Shown piece by piece: positions 12,500 through 23,859 of a stretch of DNA of 64,000 bases. Each line of letters starts with the position of its first letter. Position 1 is the stretch's first letter. A program made the position numbers and the translations under genes. This DNA comes from Fistularia commersonii (taxonomy: Eukaryota > Chordata > Actinopteri > Syngnathiformes > Fistulariidae), in the NCBI GenBank assembly GCA_037954325.1, contig JBBMNZ010000030.1:12462501-12526500 (forward strand), in the 5' to 3' direction. The notes under the pieces are model-generated. The model searched no databases. It was not told the DNA's origin and saw nothing but the letters and a program-made list of their open reading frames with translations.

Positions 12500-13672
12500 A
12501 TCCCAGAAGTCTTGGAGAGGCAAGGGTAGAAGAGGTGACTATTGTAGACCACAAAGTAGCACAAATTAGTAAAAGTGAAGTGAGGAAGGCATTAAAGAGG
12601 ATGAAGAGTGGAAAGGCATATGGTTCTGATGATATACCTGTGGAGGTGTGGAAGTGTCTGGGAGAGGCAGCGGTAGATTTTCTGACTAGATTATTCAACA
12701 GGATCTTAGAGAGTGAGAAGATGCCTGAAGAATGGAGAAAAGAATGGTGTGCTGTAGGGGTAACAGAGAAGTTCAAGGTGGAGGTGGGACTCCATCAGGG
12801 ATCAGCTCTGAGCCCCTTCTTGTTCGCAATGGTGATGGATAGGCTGATAGATGAGGTTAGACAGGAATCCCCATTGCCCATGATGTTTGCGGAAGACATT
12901 GTGATCTGTAGCGAGAGCAGACAACAGGTAGGGGAAAATCTAGAGAGGTGGAGGTATGCTCTGGAAAGGAGAGGAATGAAAGTTAGTCGCAGCAAGACAG
13001 AGTATATGTGTGTGAATTAGTGGAACTTGGGTGGAACGGTGAGGCTACAGGGAGTGGAGATCAAGAAGCTGGAGGATTTCAGGTACTTAGGGTCAACAGT
13101 CCAAAGCAGCGGAGAGTGTGGAAAAGAGGTGAAGAGACGAGTCCAAGCAGGTTGGAATGGGTGGAGAAAAGTGTCAGGGGTACTATGTGATAGAAGACTA
13201 TCAGCCAGAATAAAAGGAAAGGTGTACAAGACAGTGGTGAGACCAGCGATGATGTATGGACTAGAAACTGTTATAATGACCAAAAGACACCAGGCAGAAC
13301 TAGAAGTTGCAGAGATGAAGATGTTGAGGTTCTCTTTGGGAGTGACCAGGATGGATAGGAATAGGATAGGAATGAGTTTATCAGAGGAACAGCATATGTT
13401 AGATGTTTTGGAGAGAAGGTCAGAGAAGCCAGACTGAGATGGTTCGGTCATGTACAGAGGAGGGATAGAGAATCTATTGGTAGACGGATGCTGGAATTGG
13501 AGCTGCCAGGCAAGAGATCTCGAGGAAGACCAAAGAGAAGATTTATGGACGTAGTGAGAGGATATGAAGGTAGTTGGTGTGAGAGAGGAGGATACAGAGA
13601 ATAGGATTAGATGGAGAAAGTTGACTCGCTGTGGCGACCCCTGACGGGAAAAGCCGAAAGAAGATTCTTGAA
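12500..13672 (+). mobile_element. RTE-type LINE copy C
   Basis: Begins immediately after the right end of the Tc1/mariner element. An open frame at 12457-13020 carries SKSEVRKALKRMKSGKAYG, HQGSALSPFLFAMVMDRL and an active site altered from FADD to FAED (near 12895), so the polymerase would be dead. About 380 bases present in copy A (9396-9780) are missing here. A second frame at 13027-13437 covers the thumb and connection region. It ends with GGCGACCCCTGACGGGAAAAGCCG at about 13655. Confidence 0.8.
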
Positions 13673-13884
13673 ATGGGAAGAAAGATATGGGTAGAGGCAT
13701 GCTGCCACTCACAAAACTGCCAGTAAGGTTATTTGAAGTATTCTTACTAACTGGAACAGAAATAAGTAATGTTCAGGCCTCAGAACACATTGATCAGGTG
13801 TCATTTGACCCACTTGTTTGGTACTGCATATCAGTTCTGACTGGTGGTGGAGTTTTTGTTGTGTTATGAAGCTGTAAATACATA

Positions 13885-14065
13885 CTCCTCACAGCTAGAA
13901 GGTCCCTGGTTGAATTCCCACAGGGGGCCTTTCCTGTGTGGGATCTCGGTGTTCTCCCTGTGTCAGTGGATTCCTCCCACAGCCAAAGAACTAGCTGGAG
14001 GTTCATTGCAGACTAACTCCATTGCATCCCTCATTATGGCATCGGCGGAAAGTGCTCTATAAATA
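13885..14065 (+). repeat. SINE-like (tRNA-derived) repeat, 5' truncated
   Basis: Contains CTAGAAGGTCCCTGGTTGAATTCCCACAGGGGGCCTTT in the same order as the fuller copy at 36657, followed by the CTCCCACAGCC segment. GGTTGAATTCC is the B-box-like part. Confidence 0.6.
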
Positions 14066-14495
14066 TATATAGTATTAATTAAGTCAAAATCATGTGTAAC
14101 TGATTTGGAAGGTATGAAAGAATGTCAGGTAAAATGAAAATGTATATTTGAATGTGTGTGACTGCTGGGGCTGGTGGAAAGACAGGGCCAAAAAAATACC
14201 AGACATGAACATCACAGGCAGACAGATGAATAATAAAACCGGTTCCATATTACAAAAAACAAAAACCAACCTTTTTAATTGATCAAATTCAATCAAGTGA
14301 TTTCTCAACTCTGACCTCAGAACATTAATATTTAGACAGATTTGGGATGAACTGAGCTGTCAAGCCTCACCCACATCAGCTGTGCTCCTGTGCAGCATTC
14401 AGTCTATAAATGAGACTACCGTACACAGAAACTGAAGGTTTATGCTGTTCTTATTAAACACATTGCCACTTCACAGGTCCTTGTCTATGATCTGT

Positions 14496-17400
14496 TTAGC
14501 TTTGGCTTGACGCAAGAGGTCCGGGCTGAGCTGGTGCAGTACCATCAGGCTGTGAAGACGGGTCTGAGACAGAAGAGGAGAAAGTTTGTTTCCACTGTGA
14601 TGATATGAACAGAGATCAAACTGGTGGAAATACTCACACATCCCGTTGGGAGCACCAGGCTGTCGAGGGGTCGCCGTTTGACTGTTTCCTCCAGCGGGAA
14701 TCATCCGGTTTGTAACGGATGGACCTGAACAAGGGGACATTAGGAATGAACAAATGTGACTGGCTGAATCACAGAGTAGACTGAACTGATGACTGAGTGA
14801 ATGTCCAAGAAAGTACATTAATCACCCTTTACAGTGCTCAGCCAAATCCAGTGGAATTTAATGAGACTAAGCTTCTCCACTGATTGACAGCCAGATGTCT
14901 TTAAAGAATATTTAATAAAATGCCAAAACAGGAGAGAGCTAATGTTAAAAAGTTTAATACTCCACATTGTGGAGATCGAACAGGATGGGCCGGAAGAAAA
15001 CCTCTGATGGTTTGATCATGGACTGTAGAGACACTAACTAATTCAATTGGTCGAAAGGACCCTCAACATTTCAGCGTGAATCCCATCTATTGAGTTTTGA
15101 CTCTGGCTGAGCTGCTGTTCTGTCCCCTGAATGTGTTTGTGTCCAGACCTGAATTCTGAATTGTGTATCCAGGCTGACCCTGCTGCTCCCTCTGCTGGCG
15201 AACTTTCATCTCTGCCTGCTTCAGCTGCTCTGTGTGAAAGGTCTGTCTCTCGGAAAGAAGCTGCTGCCGCTGCTGCTCTAACTGTGGGACACAGAACATT
15301 TCTTCTGGATACCGGTTTATAGTGAACAAAACCTCAATGGCAGGTCTTCATCAGTTAGTGTCTACAGATGGACTTAAAGCAGACAACAGAGCCCGTCCAA
15401 GTCCACTCACAGCCTCTTTCTCACGGTCCATAATGGTCTCCAGCTCTTCAAAGTGCCTCAGCTTGATCTCTAGTTTCTTCATCTGGGTCTCCACCAGCAA
15501 GGCCACCAGGGACTTGATCTTTCTCTCCTCCACAGCTGCCAAGTGCTGGGAATGGATGCAAAAAGTGAGAGAGTGGGGGCACTGTTAACAAGCAGGAACT
15601 GTAAGAGGGAATGAAAAATGTCAAAGATAACAAACAAGAAACAAGCAGAACAGGGGGTAACTCCAGTACGGCTATAACAGCTGACCTGGCAGCAAGGCAG
15701 GCCTATCGTTCTGGAAAAGCCCCCCAGCTCCTTACGCTCACTCATTTATTCTTTGGATGCAATGTTCTCCAAACATTTGCAATTGTAAAGCCCACAAAAT
15801 GGCACCCATCTTGGTTGCTAGGAGATGTCTGACCACTTTAAGGGCCTCTTATCACAATGAATACTTGAGTCTGTGATTGGTCTGTTTTGAAGTCTGAGGG
15901 CGGGATTTACCTTGGCCTTTGTGGCGGCTGAGGCAAGCGCAGCCGCTGCTGCCGTGGCAACGCTACCCTCCACCAGGTCCTGCTCCAATGTGCCCCTCCC
16001 TTCTTCGCTTTCTGCCACTTGGTGCAAACAGTCGTCCTCATTGCCCCTTACTGGACAGAACAAAGTACTTCAAACAGTACTTCAAACAGACCGAGGTCAA
16101 AGATGCTACCTCCCATGGACACTCACCATCTCTGACTGCTGCAAGGAGGTTCTCTGAATTCTCTCTTTTGACTCGTTCTCCCTTGTCATTTGTCCCGCTG
16201 GGTTGAACCCGAACAGACACCTAAAACATGCCCAGACACACTCAGGGTAAGCAGGATGTTGGGCAGGTAGAATGAACCTGTAGAACAGTTCTGTAGGCGA
16301 ATCACCTGATGGGAGCTGGGATTTGTTTCTGTTTTTGCAGCATCCACTGAGTCTTCAAGGCAGAAAAAAATGTGAGAGGAGGAGAATCTGAAGGAGACCA
16401 CAGTAATCTGGAAGATGTGTATTTATTTAGATCTCACCTGTCTTTTCAAGCAGGGTGGAGGGTTCAAAAATCTTATCTACTGACTCCTCTTGTACTCGAG
16501 AAAACTCCTCTGGAGGCAATACAGTCACGACACACACATTTCCTTATTTGCACCTTTGGTTCATATGTTGACAGTCTAATTAATTCTGCTTTTTGTCCAT
16601 ATCAAATGTACACAACTCCCCCTCACCCAGTGCAGCCTTTGCTGCAGCCGACGCCACCCGAGGATCCACCACTGATGCCAAGAAGGCCACGGTGCTCATC
16701 ACGGGGTTCTCCGATTGGCTGAAAGGCACAGGCTGGTATGCCAGCGGGCCGAGGGAAGCCGAAGAATCTTCCAAGTAGGGGTCTTCGATCGGCAGACGGA
16801 GGAAGTGAAGTATACATTCATCTTGCGTCCTGGAGCCCACATGCTCTGAGACCTTGTTCCAGTCATCTCTGTAAACCGCTAAGGCCTGATGGATGTCAGG
16901 TGAGGATTTGTTACATATCGCATCGCTCATACCATGGCTTCTTGTGAAGTTGAGCGGTCGAGCCAATACTTGTGTTACCTCCAACAATAGGAGTGTCTCC
17001 TGCTCAGTCCATTCCCTTCCAGCACTCGCTCCTTTAGTCTAAGACCAACGGCATTAGAAAACAATGACTACTTTTTCCAAACTCACATACAAGTATAGTG
17101 TCATATCTGCATGATTGCTGGCACCTTTGGGTGTTTTTTGGCGTAGATGTCTGTGCGTAACCCAAAATTCTGGCAGTCAGAGGGCTTCTCTCTGCCCTTA
17201 TCTGGGAAATACAACATGTGCTGTGACGCAGACACCTGCAAGGGACAGTCAGGATAGCGAAGTATGAAAGAAAAACCTTCATCAAACTGTTGTGGTCTGC
17301 TGTGTGTGTGAGTGTGAGATACCTGCAGGGGCTTGTGTTGTAAGGGGGCCAGCCCCATGGCTGTGTCAGCCAGAACATTGAAGTGAGGGGTGGGTGGGGG

Positions 17401-20400
17401 TCCCATGGGGAGAGGCCTGCTCTCTGCATCCACCTGGTAGTTAATCAAACCCCACTGCTCCAGAAATGCATGAACCCTGAGCACAAAATAAATGGGCGTG
17501 TCAGCTAGAAATTGCTGACCCCCCCAACCCCAGCGGGAGGTCCTACCTCATGACTGCACAGACGTCTCCTGTCAGGTTTCGTCTGCAGGATGTTGAGCTG
17601 AGGTACTCTTGAGGGTTGAGCCTGTATGTGTCAATCATGAAATTTCGGTAGGCCAGGTAGCTGTTAAGTTAAGGACAGAGTTCACTGTTAGGCAGGTTCC
17701 AGCTGGCTGAAAGTCTAGATGTTAGTGAACCTTACATCTCTGGAGACTTCGACTTGTTCTTTCCATTGAAGAATTCAGGGAGAGCACGCTTTTCTATTGA
17801 GTGGATGCTGACAGAAACACACAAAACAAAATCAATCACGTTTGTTGTTATCAAATGGATATGGATAAAATAAAAATCAGAGTTTTCAGAAAGACAGAAG
17901 TTGAATAAAAAGGACGCGTATCTTCTTCCACGTAAGAGAGATGCTTAAGGAAGACTTTCGTGCACAGTTCGGCATCTGACTTGGCCTTCAGACACACTTC
18001 TAGCTTTCTGCTGCCCTTTTGTTAGCTACTTTTAGCTATTTTTTTTAGTTAATTTTTTTAATGGTAATTGTTAATTTTAGCTAATGTTAGATAATTTTAT
18101 TTGCTACATTTGGAGCATTTTCCCGTTGATTTGTCAAAGACTGATTACCAGTTTATTCTTGGTATTTATCCTGCAAACTTCAGAAGAATCACATGTTTGA
18201 AGAAAGAAAAAATTGCATATTAGCAAAGAACCTTCACCGCAATGATTCTCACCCGTTGTTGCTGAACCAAGATGTGTAGCTTGGTATAATGATGTGATGC
18301 GTTTGTTCTGTGATGTTGTCGTCTCCCTCCAGCAGCCGGGGGACATCCCCCCGTCCGTCCTCATCTTCCTGTTTTAGAGGACCAAGTTACCATTTCTTCA
18401 CCTTTCCATAAGAAAATTGTTTTATAAAAGGAAATGTATGTATACCCTTCCGGGGAAATCCTCCTCCTGCTCGTCTGGAAGAGACACAACAAGGATGAAA
18501 ACTCAGGAGTGACAGAACACACACACAAAACCCAAACAAACATTAAAGGGGAACAAACATCCATCTTCGCCCCTAGATCCCAGTGGATTCAACTGTTTTC
18601 AGATATTAATAAAACAAGGGAAAGAGTAAAACAGCTGGTTTGCGATGGCCTCAATGACACTGGTGGAAGAAGATTATGAACATCAAGAATCAAAATGGTA
18701 CATCTCCCTTTCTGAAAGTCTTTTTCACTCGTCAGCTGCTTAAACCATTCATCTAACACAGAATGCCTAAATGTGTTGTTTTTTTCATCTTCAGGACCCT
18801 AAAGCAGCAGAGAGAGACCCTCACCGCTCAGTGTAGAACTCAGCAAGGATAATTCTAAAGCAAAAAACTGCGAGCTCTGAATTCTGGTGCACTGAGATCA
18901 GATGAAAATGACATCAAATTTGGAAAAAAAAAACATCTATCATCCCCCCCACAAAAGTGTGTTACCAAGGTCAGCCATGGTCCCGCCTTTGACAGGGGTG
19001 TTCTCACTGTCCTTCTTCAGGTTGACTGGAATGAGAGACATTGTTATTGCTTCCAACGCTGGAAAGGGTCAAAACTTTGTTGAACAAATATTTTTGTCAT
19101 TCTTTACCATTCTTGGGTAAAATGACCTCCTCCATGTTGGGGACAGGAGTCGGGTCCTCCATGTCTTTGGTCAGGTCCTCTTCTGGCTCCTCCTCTTGCT
19201 GTCCCCTTCGTCTCCTAGCACACACAGGCCATCACACAGTGAAGAGAACCCCCCCCCCCACACACACACACACACACATAGCGTGACTGAACAAAACGTA
19301 CCCTTTTTTTCCCTTCTTCCTGCCATCAGAGGCCAGAGGAGATGGGGAGCGTTTCCTCTTTTTGAAAGGGGTGTTCTTTGAGTCCTGCAGCACAGGATAG
19401 GAGTAGATGAAATAAAAAGAAGTACATCTTACCCAAGGCAAACAGGTCCCAGTTGTGGGACCAGGCAAAGCGTGGCTCAGAAGACCCTCATAAAGAAGAC
19501 AAATGAGACCTATTTTTCCCTTGCCCAGACGTGGTTCACTGGGGCTCCCCCTGGAGTCAGGCCCAGGGTTGGGGCTTGATGGTGAGCACCTTGTGGCTGG
19601 GCCTTCACACATGGGGCTCAGCCAGGGACAGCCGAAGGATCAACATGGGTCACTCTTCCCCTGGGGTCACGATACACAGAAGGGCCAAGGGGGTCGGGTG
19701 CAATGTGGGCCGGACGGTGGCCAGAGCAGGGGACCTTGGCAGTCCAATCCTCAGCTGCAGAAGTTGGCGCTTCGGACATGGAATGTCACCTCTCTGGCAG
19801 GAAGGAGCCCGAGCTGGTGATTCCTACTAGATATAGTCAGACTCACCTTGATGGGTCTGGAACCAGGCCGCTTGAGAGGGGCTGGACTCTTTTTTTACTC
19901 TGGAGTTGCCCCCAGTGGGAGGTGCTGGGCAGGTGTGGGCTGAACCCCTGATCTGAACCCAAATGGTGTTGTGTTATTGGACTTGTCCCGGATTGTCCAT
20001 AAAAACAAAAACCCACCATGTTCAGGCATAAAGGTGTCCATTTGTGCACTTGACACGAACACACCTTAGGCCACAGTTCTTTGATTGATCGTGTGGTCCT
20101 GTTGTCGGACTTGTGGCTGCATGTCCTGGACACTCGGGTGAAGAGAGGAGTGGAGCTGTCAACTGATCACCACCTGGTGGTGAGCTGGCTCTTATGGTGG
20201 GAGGGGATGCCAGTCAGACCTGGCAGACCCAAACATAATGTGGGGGTCTGCTGGGAACGTCTGGCAGAAGGAGCTTCAACTCTGGCAGAACTACAACAAC
20301 GTCCCGAAGGAGAATGAATGTGTTGGAGAATGGAGAATGAAGGTGGTTGACGCCTGTCGTGGCGGCAACCCTTGAATCTGCTGGTGAACCCCAGTGGTGA

Positions 20401-22696
20401 GGGATGCCGTCAAACTGCAGGGTCCTATTGGGCCTTTCTGGCCTGTGGGGCTCCGGAGGCAGCTGACAAGTACCAGCAAGCCAAGCAGCATGCAGCTTCG
20501 GTGGTTGCCAAGGCGGGAAGGAGTTCAGGGAGACCATGGAGAACGACTTCCAGTGGGTGTTGAGGAGATGATGGTCCACTATCTGGTGGCTCAAGAGAGG
20601 GAAGCAGTGCTCTGTCAACACTGTGTGCAATGGGAGTGGGGCTCAGCTGAGCTCAACTGGAGACATTATAGATCAGTGGCAGGGATACTTCCGAGAGCTA
20701 CTCAACCCTGTTGAAACGCCTTCCAATGAGGAAGCACAACCGGGGGACTCTGGAGCTTGTCCACAGAGCCTTGTGAAAGTGGAGGGTAGAGTAAAGGTGA
20801 ATTCATTGTTATCAACAATGCTCCCTTACAAATCCCCCAGCTTCCAACAGACCTTTTCATCTTGTAAGTGGATGCGCTGACGGAGGAGGACTGGTACATT
20901 CCTCTCGTCCACACAGTAATCCTCCTCATTCATCCATTCGTTGAAAATGTCCGTGTCCAGGATCCAGCCAGCGTGGACCTGGAATGCACATCCACCACAT
21001 GACAGTGAAGTTTTTGGAGACCACTGGAGATGTGGTGGAAAACACACCAATCAGCAACCCATCGGCGACTGGAGATATCAGCTCACCCTCCAAGGTTTCT
21101 CTGGACATGGTGCATCCTCAACCTCTCCTCCTATTTCGCTTGATGGCAACCAGCTGTCATAACTATTTGAAGTAGAAAGACAGGTCAGGTATTCATTTTG
21201 AGAGCAAGAGGGTGACTGTCTATCCACATGCCTGTGCCGGTGTACCTGTCGGGATTCATACCCCAGTGGACCAGGACAACGTTCTGTTTTCGCATGACAG
21301 GACGCATCCATTCCTCTGAAAAAAAAGAGGTGAATAAAAAACCTGTCCATTTATGTTCCTCTCATTTTACAGGCAGCCCGACTGACCTTCTTCTGGAGGA
21401 GAAAGAGGACAATACACATGGTGAGTGGCGGTGGCGTGGTCCTCAGTGATAGTCCCCTGCAGGATGGACAAAATGGATGACAGTTCGATTCATATTTAGA
21501 GTCAGGTCATCTTTTAAATTAAAGCTATCTAATAATTAGCTAGACTGACAGCAGGCTTTCATTGTTGTCTCACTGAATCCTGTCTACTTATTGATCCCTC
21601 TTCAAGGACTTCACCTGGTGCTTGGTGATGATCCCAGTAATTCTGTTGGCCAGCTCCTGGTCCAGTGTTGGGTCCAGGTACACCACGGGCAGTGACATAC
21701 AGTTGTGCTGTTGACAAACACAAGTCATGCACTTGTCGATTGCAGGGCTGCTTTTCAGCGGCACAACTGCTTCTCTGGGGCTACTGTTGATATCACCTGA
21801 ATCAGAGCTCTTTCAATTGTTCCAAACATCTCAAGATTCCTTTCAGATCTGGATGGATTCTGCAAGTCAAACCTCCGCCTGTGAGCGCAGGAATGAAAAC
21901 ACCCTCTTTTAAAGACATGAAAGAGGACTTGAACATAGGCAGAGCCAAGACAGATGGTCTGCTGCTCACCAGCCCTGCTCAGCTTTGAACTTGTAAGCAC
22001 TTCCAAGGATGTGACAGAGTCCACCTCCAGGCTGCAGGTCCAGAAAACACTGAATCTGCAGGAAAGTCATGGAAGTGAGTGGTTAGCATGTTTGGGTGGT
22101 TTAACACGCATCATTTTATTCTTTAACAATGTCCAAGGATGTGTGGTATGACAATATTACTGAGTATATTGACATTTGTTACTCTTTTCAGGTACTAATT
22201 TAATCCCCAAAGGATAACTTATCTCTATCTAGTGTTTCAGCAGTTCTCTGTTTTTCCTCATTGTATCACTAGTGCATTTTTATTTAGAATACAGATACTC
22301 CTGAACCTGACCAGCAGTAAACCTCAATTGATATTTTATAATTTAGACATCTTAAGTCAATACTTGAAATCTTTTTATCCATGCAATGTATGAAACTGTG
22401 ATGTTACCTATCTTATAAGGCACGATTTCTTCGTAATTTATCCTAATTCCAGAAAAGTTACACACCGTACAAATTCGGAATTGCTTGCCAAAAACTTTCA
22501 ATGTAACACAGAAGAATAGAATCTTCCATGGAAAAAAGACAAAGCGACTCACTGGCAGTTTGGTTCGGGCCGGACTGGTGGCTTGTCTGCCAAAGGCGTC
22601 TTCCTGAAACTGGAGGAGCTGCAGGGTGACTGCAGCCAGGACCTGGCATGATGGGGCGTCCACCAGCACATGCTGCACATGAGAGCAGCATGAGCA

Positions 22697-22728
<32 letters not shown>

Positions 22729-22753
22729 ACACAGACACACACAGACACACACA

Positions 22754-22802
<49 letters not shown>

Positions 22803-23248
22803 AGTTACCCGCCCGGTCACTACTGTTAAGACAGTCATTTCAACACTTCTCTCCGGTGCGATTGACAGGAGGGCCACCTGCACCGACAGTACCGACAGCA
22901 CTTCCTGACAGTCGCTCCAAGTGGCCCTTGCCCCCTTCGCTTTCCCCGCAGTGCATAAATACCGTCGGTGTGATGCGAGCTACGGTCGCGGGGAGATGTT
23001 TATGTACTCTCCGAGTCTCCACAACTGCAGGAAGGGGGAGGCTAGCTGGTCGGCTAGCTACAACTAGCTACCTTTTTGTGGTGCTTCCCGATCCACTGGC
23101 GCACCGCCTCCAGCTGTGCTAAAGTATCGGGACTCTCCCAGAACCGGGCTGATGGACCACTGTCCTTTCTCCGGTGCGCGGCAGTCCCCGGACTGGTCAG
23201 GCTGGTCTCGGGAAGATCAAGGTTGGTTCCCCCGGGCATCGCGGCCAT
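14496..23248 (-). CDS. smarcc1: SWI/SNF (BAF) complex subunit SMARCC1, 28 coding exons, one frameshift
   Basis: Encodes the BAF155-type scaffold of SWI/SNF chromatin remodellers in the nucleus. Coding exons in order: 23248-23072, 22672-22553, 22055-21970, 21878-21797, 21707-21615, 21456-21387, 21315-21246, 21162-21087, 20978-20853, 19384-19302, 19214-19108, 19025-18966, 18474-18446, 18368-18253, 17807-17736, 17661-17547, 17476-17323, 17235-17125, 17038-16979, 16885-16627, 16509-16438, 16352-16306, 16220-16127, 16050-15911, 15545-15411, 15281-15149, 14724-14638, 14563-14496. Phases agree at every junction and predict about 946 residues (mammalian SMARCC1 is about 1100). N-terminal module about 27-290 (WILDTDIFNEWMNEEDY), SWIRM about 412-505 (HHIIIPSY, HAFLEQWGLINYQVD), SANT about 591-640 (REWTEQETLLLLE), coiled coil about 807-895. 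VATAAAAALASAATKAK and TPHFNVLADT favour SMARCC1 over SMARCC2. Exon 16 has one extra base at 17640-17643. The acidic linker and C-terminal Pro/Gln tail are short. A LINE sits in intron 9. Confidence 0.93.
17640..17643 (-). other. smarcc1: Single-base insertion (frameshift) in smarcc1 exon 16
   Basis: On the coding strand the exon reads ...TAC CGA AAT TTT CAT GAT TGA, giving YRNFHD-stop. Removing one T from the four-T run gives YRNFMIDTYRLNPQEYL, the conserved SWIRM sequence, and restores the phase that exon 17 needs. All other 27 exons are open and in phase. It is either a homopolymer error in the assembly or a recent inactivating mutation. Confidence 0.85.
19500..20800 (+). mobile_element. 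I/Nimb-like LINE fragment (endonuclease domain) in smarcc1 intron 9
   Basis: Plus-strand pieces in shifting frames match the order of a non-LTR element's endonuclease: TWNVTSLAGR near 19780, HLDGSGTRPLERGWTLF near 19845, LDTRVKRGVELSTDHHLVVSW near 20130, CWERLAEGASTL near 20255 and DIIDQWQGYFRELLNP near 20670. A 3' truncation occurs before the reverse transcriptase. Frames are broken by several indels. It lies antisense to smarcc1 between exons 9 and 10. The clade name is a recollection, not tested. Confidence 0.7.
22697..22799. repeat. (CA)n microsatellite, UG in smarcc1 pre-mRNA
   Basis: About 50 CA units with CAGA interruptions, starting 25 bases upstream (in gene sense) of the smarcc1 exon 2 acceptor at 22673. 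Confidence 0.97.
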
Positions 23249-23859
23249 AATAAGCCGAAACAATCCCCCAAGCCGGACAACAAAACTGGCTAGCGCGCCA
23301 GCTAGCTTTGAGTTCTCAGAATCTCTCGCGAGATACAACGCGATTACCGCAGTCCAAGACGGGAGGCTTGACATGTTTACAGTGTAAGTGCCATGCGCTT
23401 TTTACCCAGAGCTTTTCAGTGTCGTGTTTTCCTTTATTTTATGCAATTATGTTAATATCGATTACATCTCAAAAGACAACTTTACAATCGAATAAAATGT
23501 GGGGACTTTAATTAGAAGTATGAGAAAATGGCCGCACTAGACACCAACTGAGGAACGGTGGCCCTGGCTTGTAATGAATAATTGTAAGTACCTGCTCACC
23601 ATTCAGTTAAATGGGTTTAACTAACACGGTCAAGTAACCAGTAAGTTGGTTTTGTTGTGCCACTGTGGGTGCAGATTCCCAGAAAGCGTGAGACGGACGT
23701 CCAAAGGGCCACCACCCGACTTCCGGTGTCCCTTTGACTTCCGTAACATTCTGTACTGGGAAGCGAAATCAGCTGACGAGAGCTTATTTCACAGAAACCA
23801 CTGCAAGCACAGTCCCTTTCCCTAAATGTTGCTCCTATGCTGCAGGGCCCTGAGATCTC
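23249..23859. promoter_or_regulatory. Shared smarcc1/aste1 promoter region
   Basis: The 611 bases between the divergent start codons of smarcc1 (minus, 23248) and aste1 (plus, 23860) must hold both 5' regions. The smarcc1 side (23250-23400) is CpG-containing and has an NRF1- or ETS-free GC context; near 23530 AAAATGGCCGC resembles a YY1 site. aste1-side sequence at 23700-23750 contains two ACTTCCGG/CTTCCG ETS-like motifs (23719-23746). Transcription starts cannot be placed. Confidence 0.6.
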
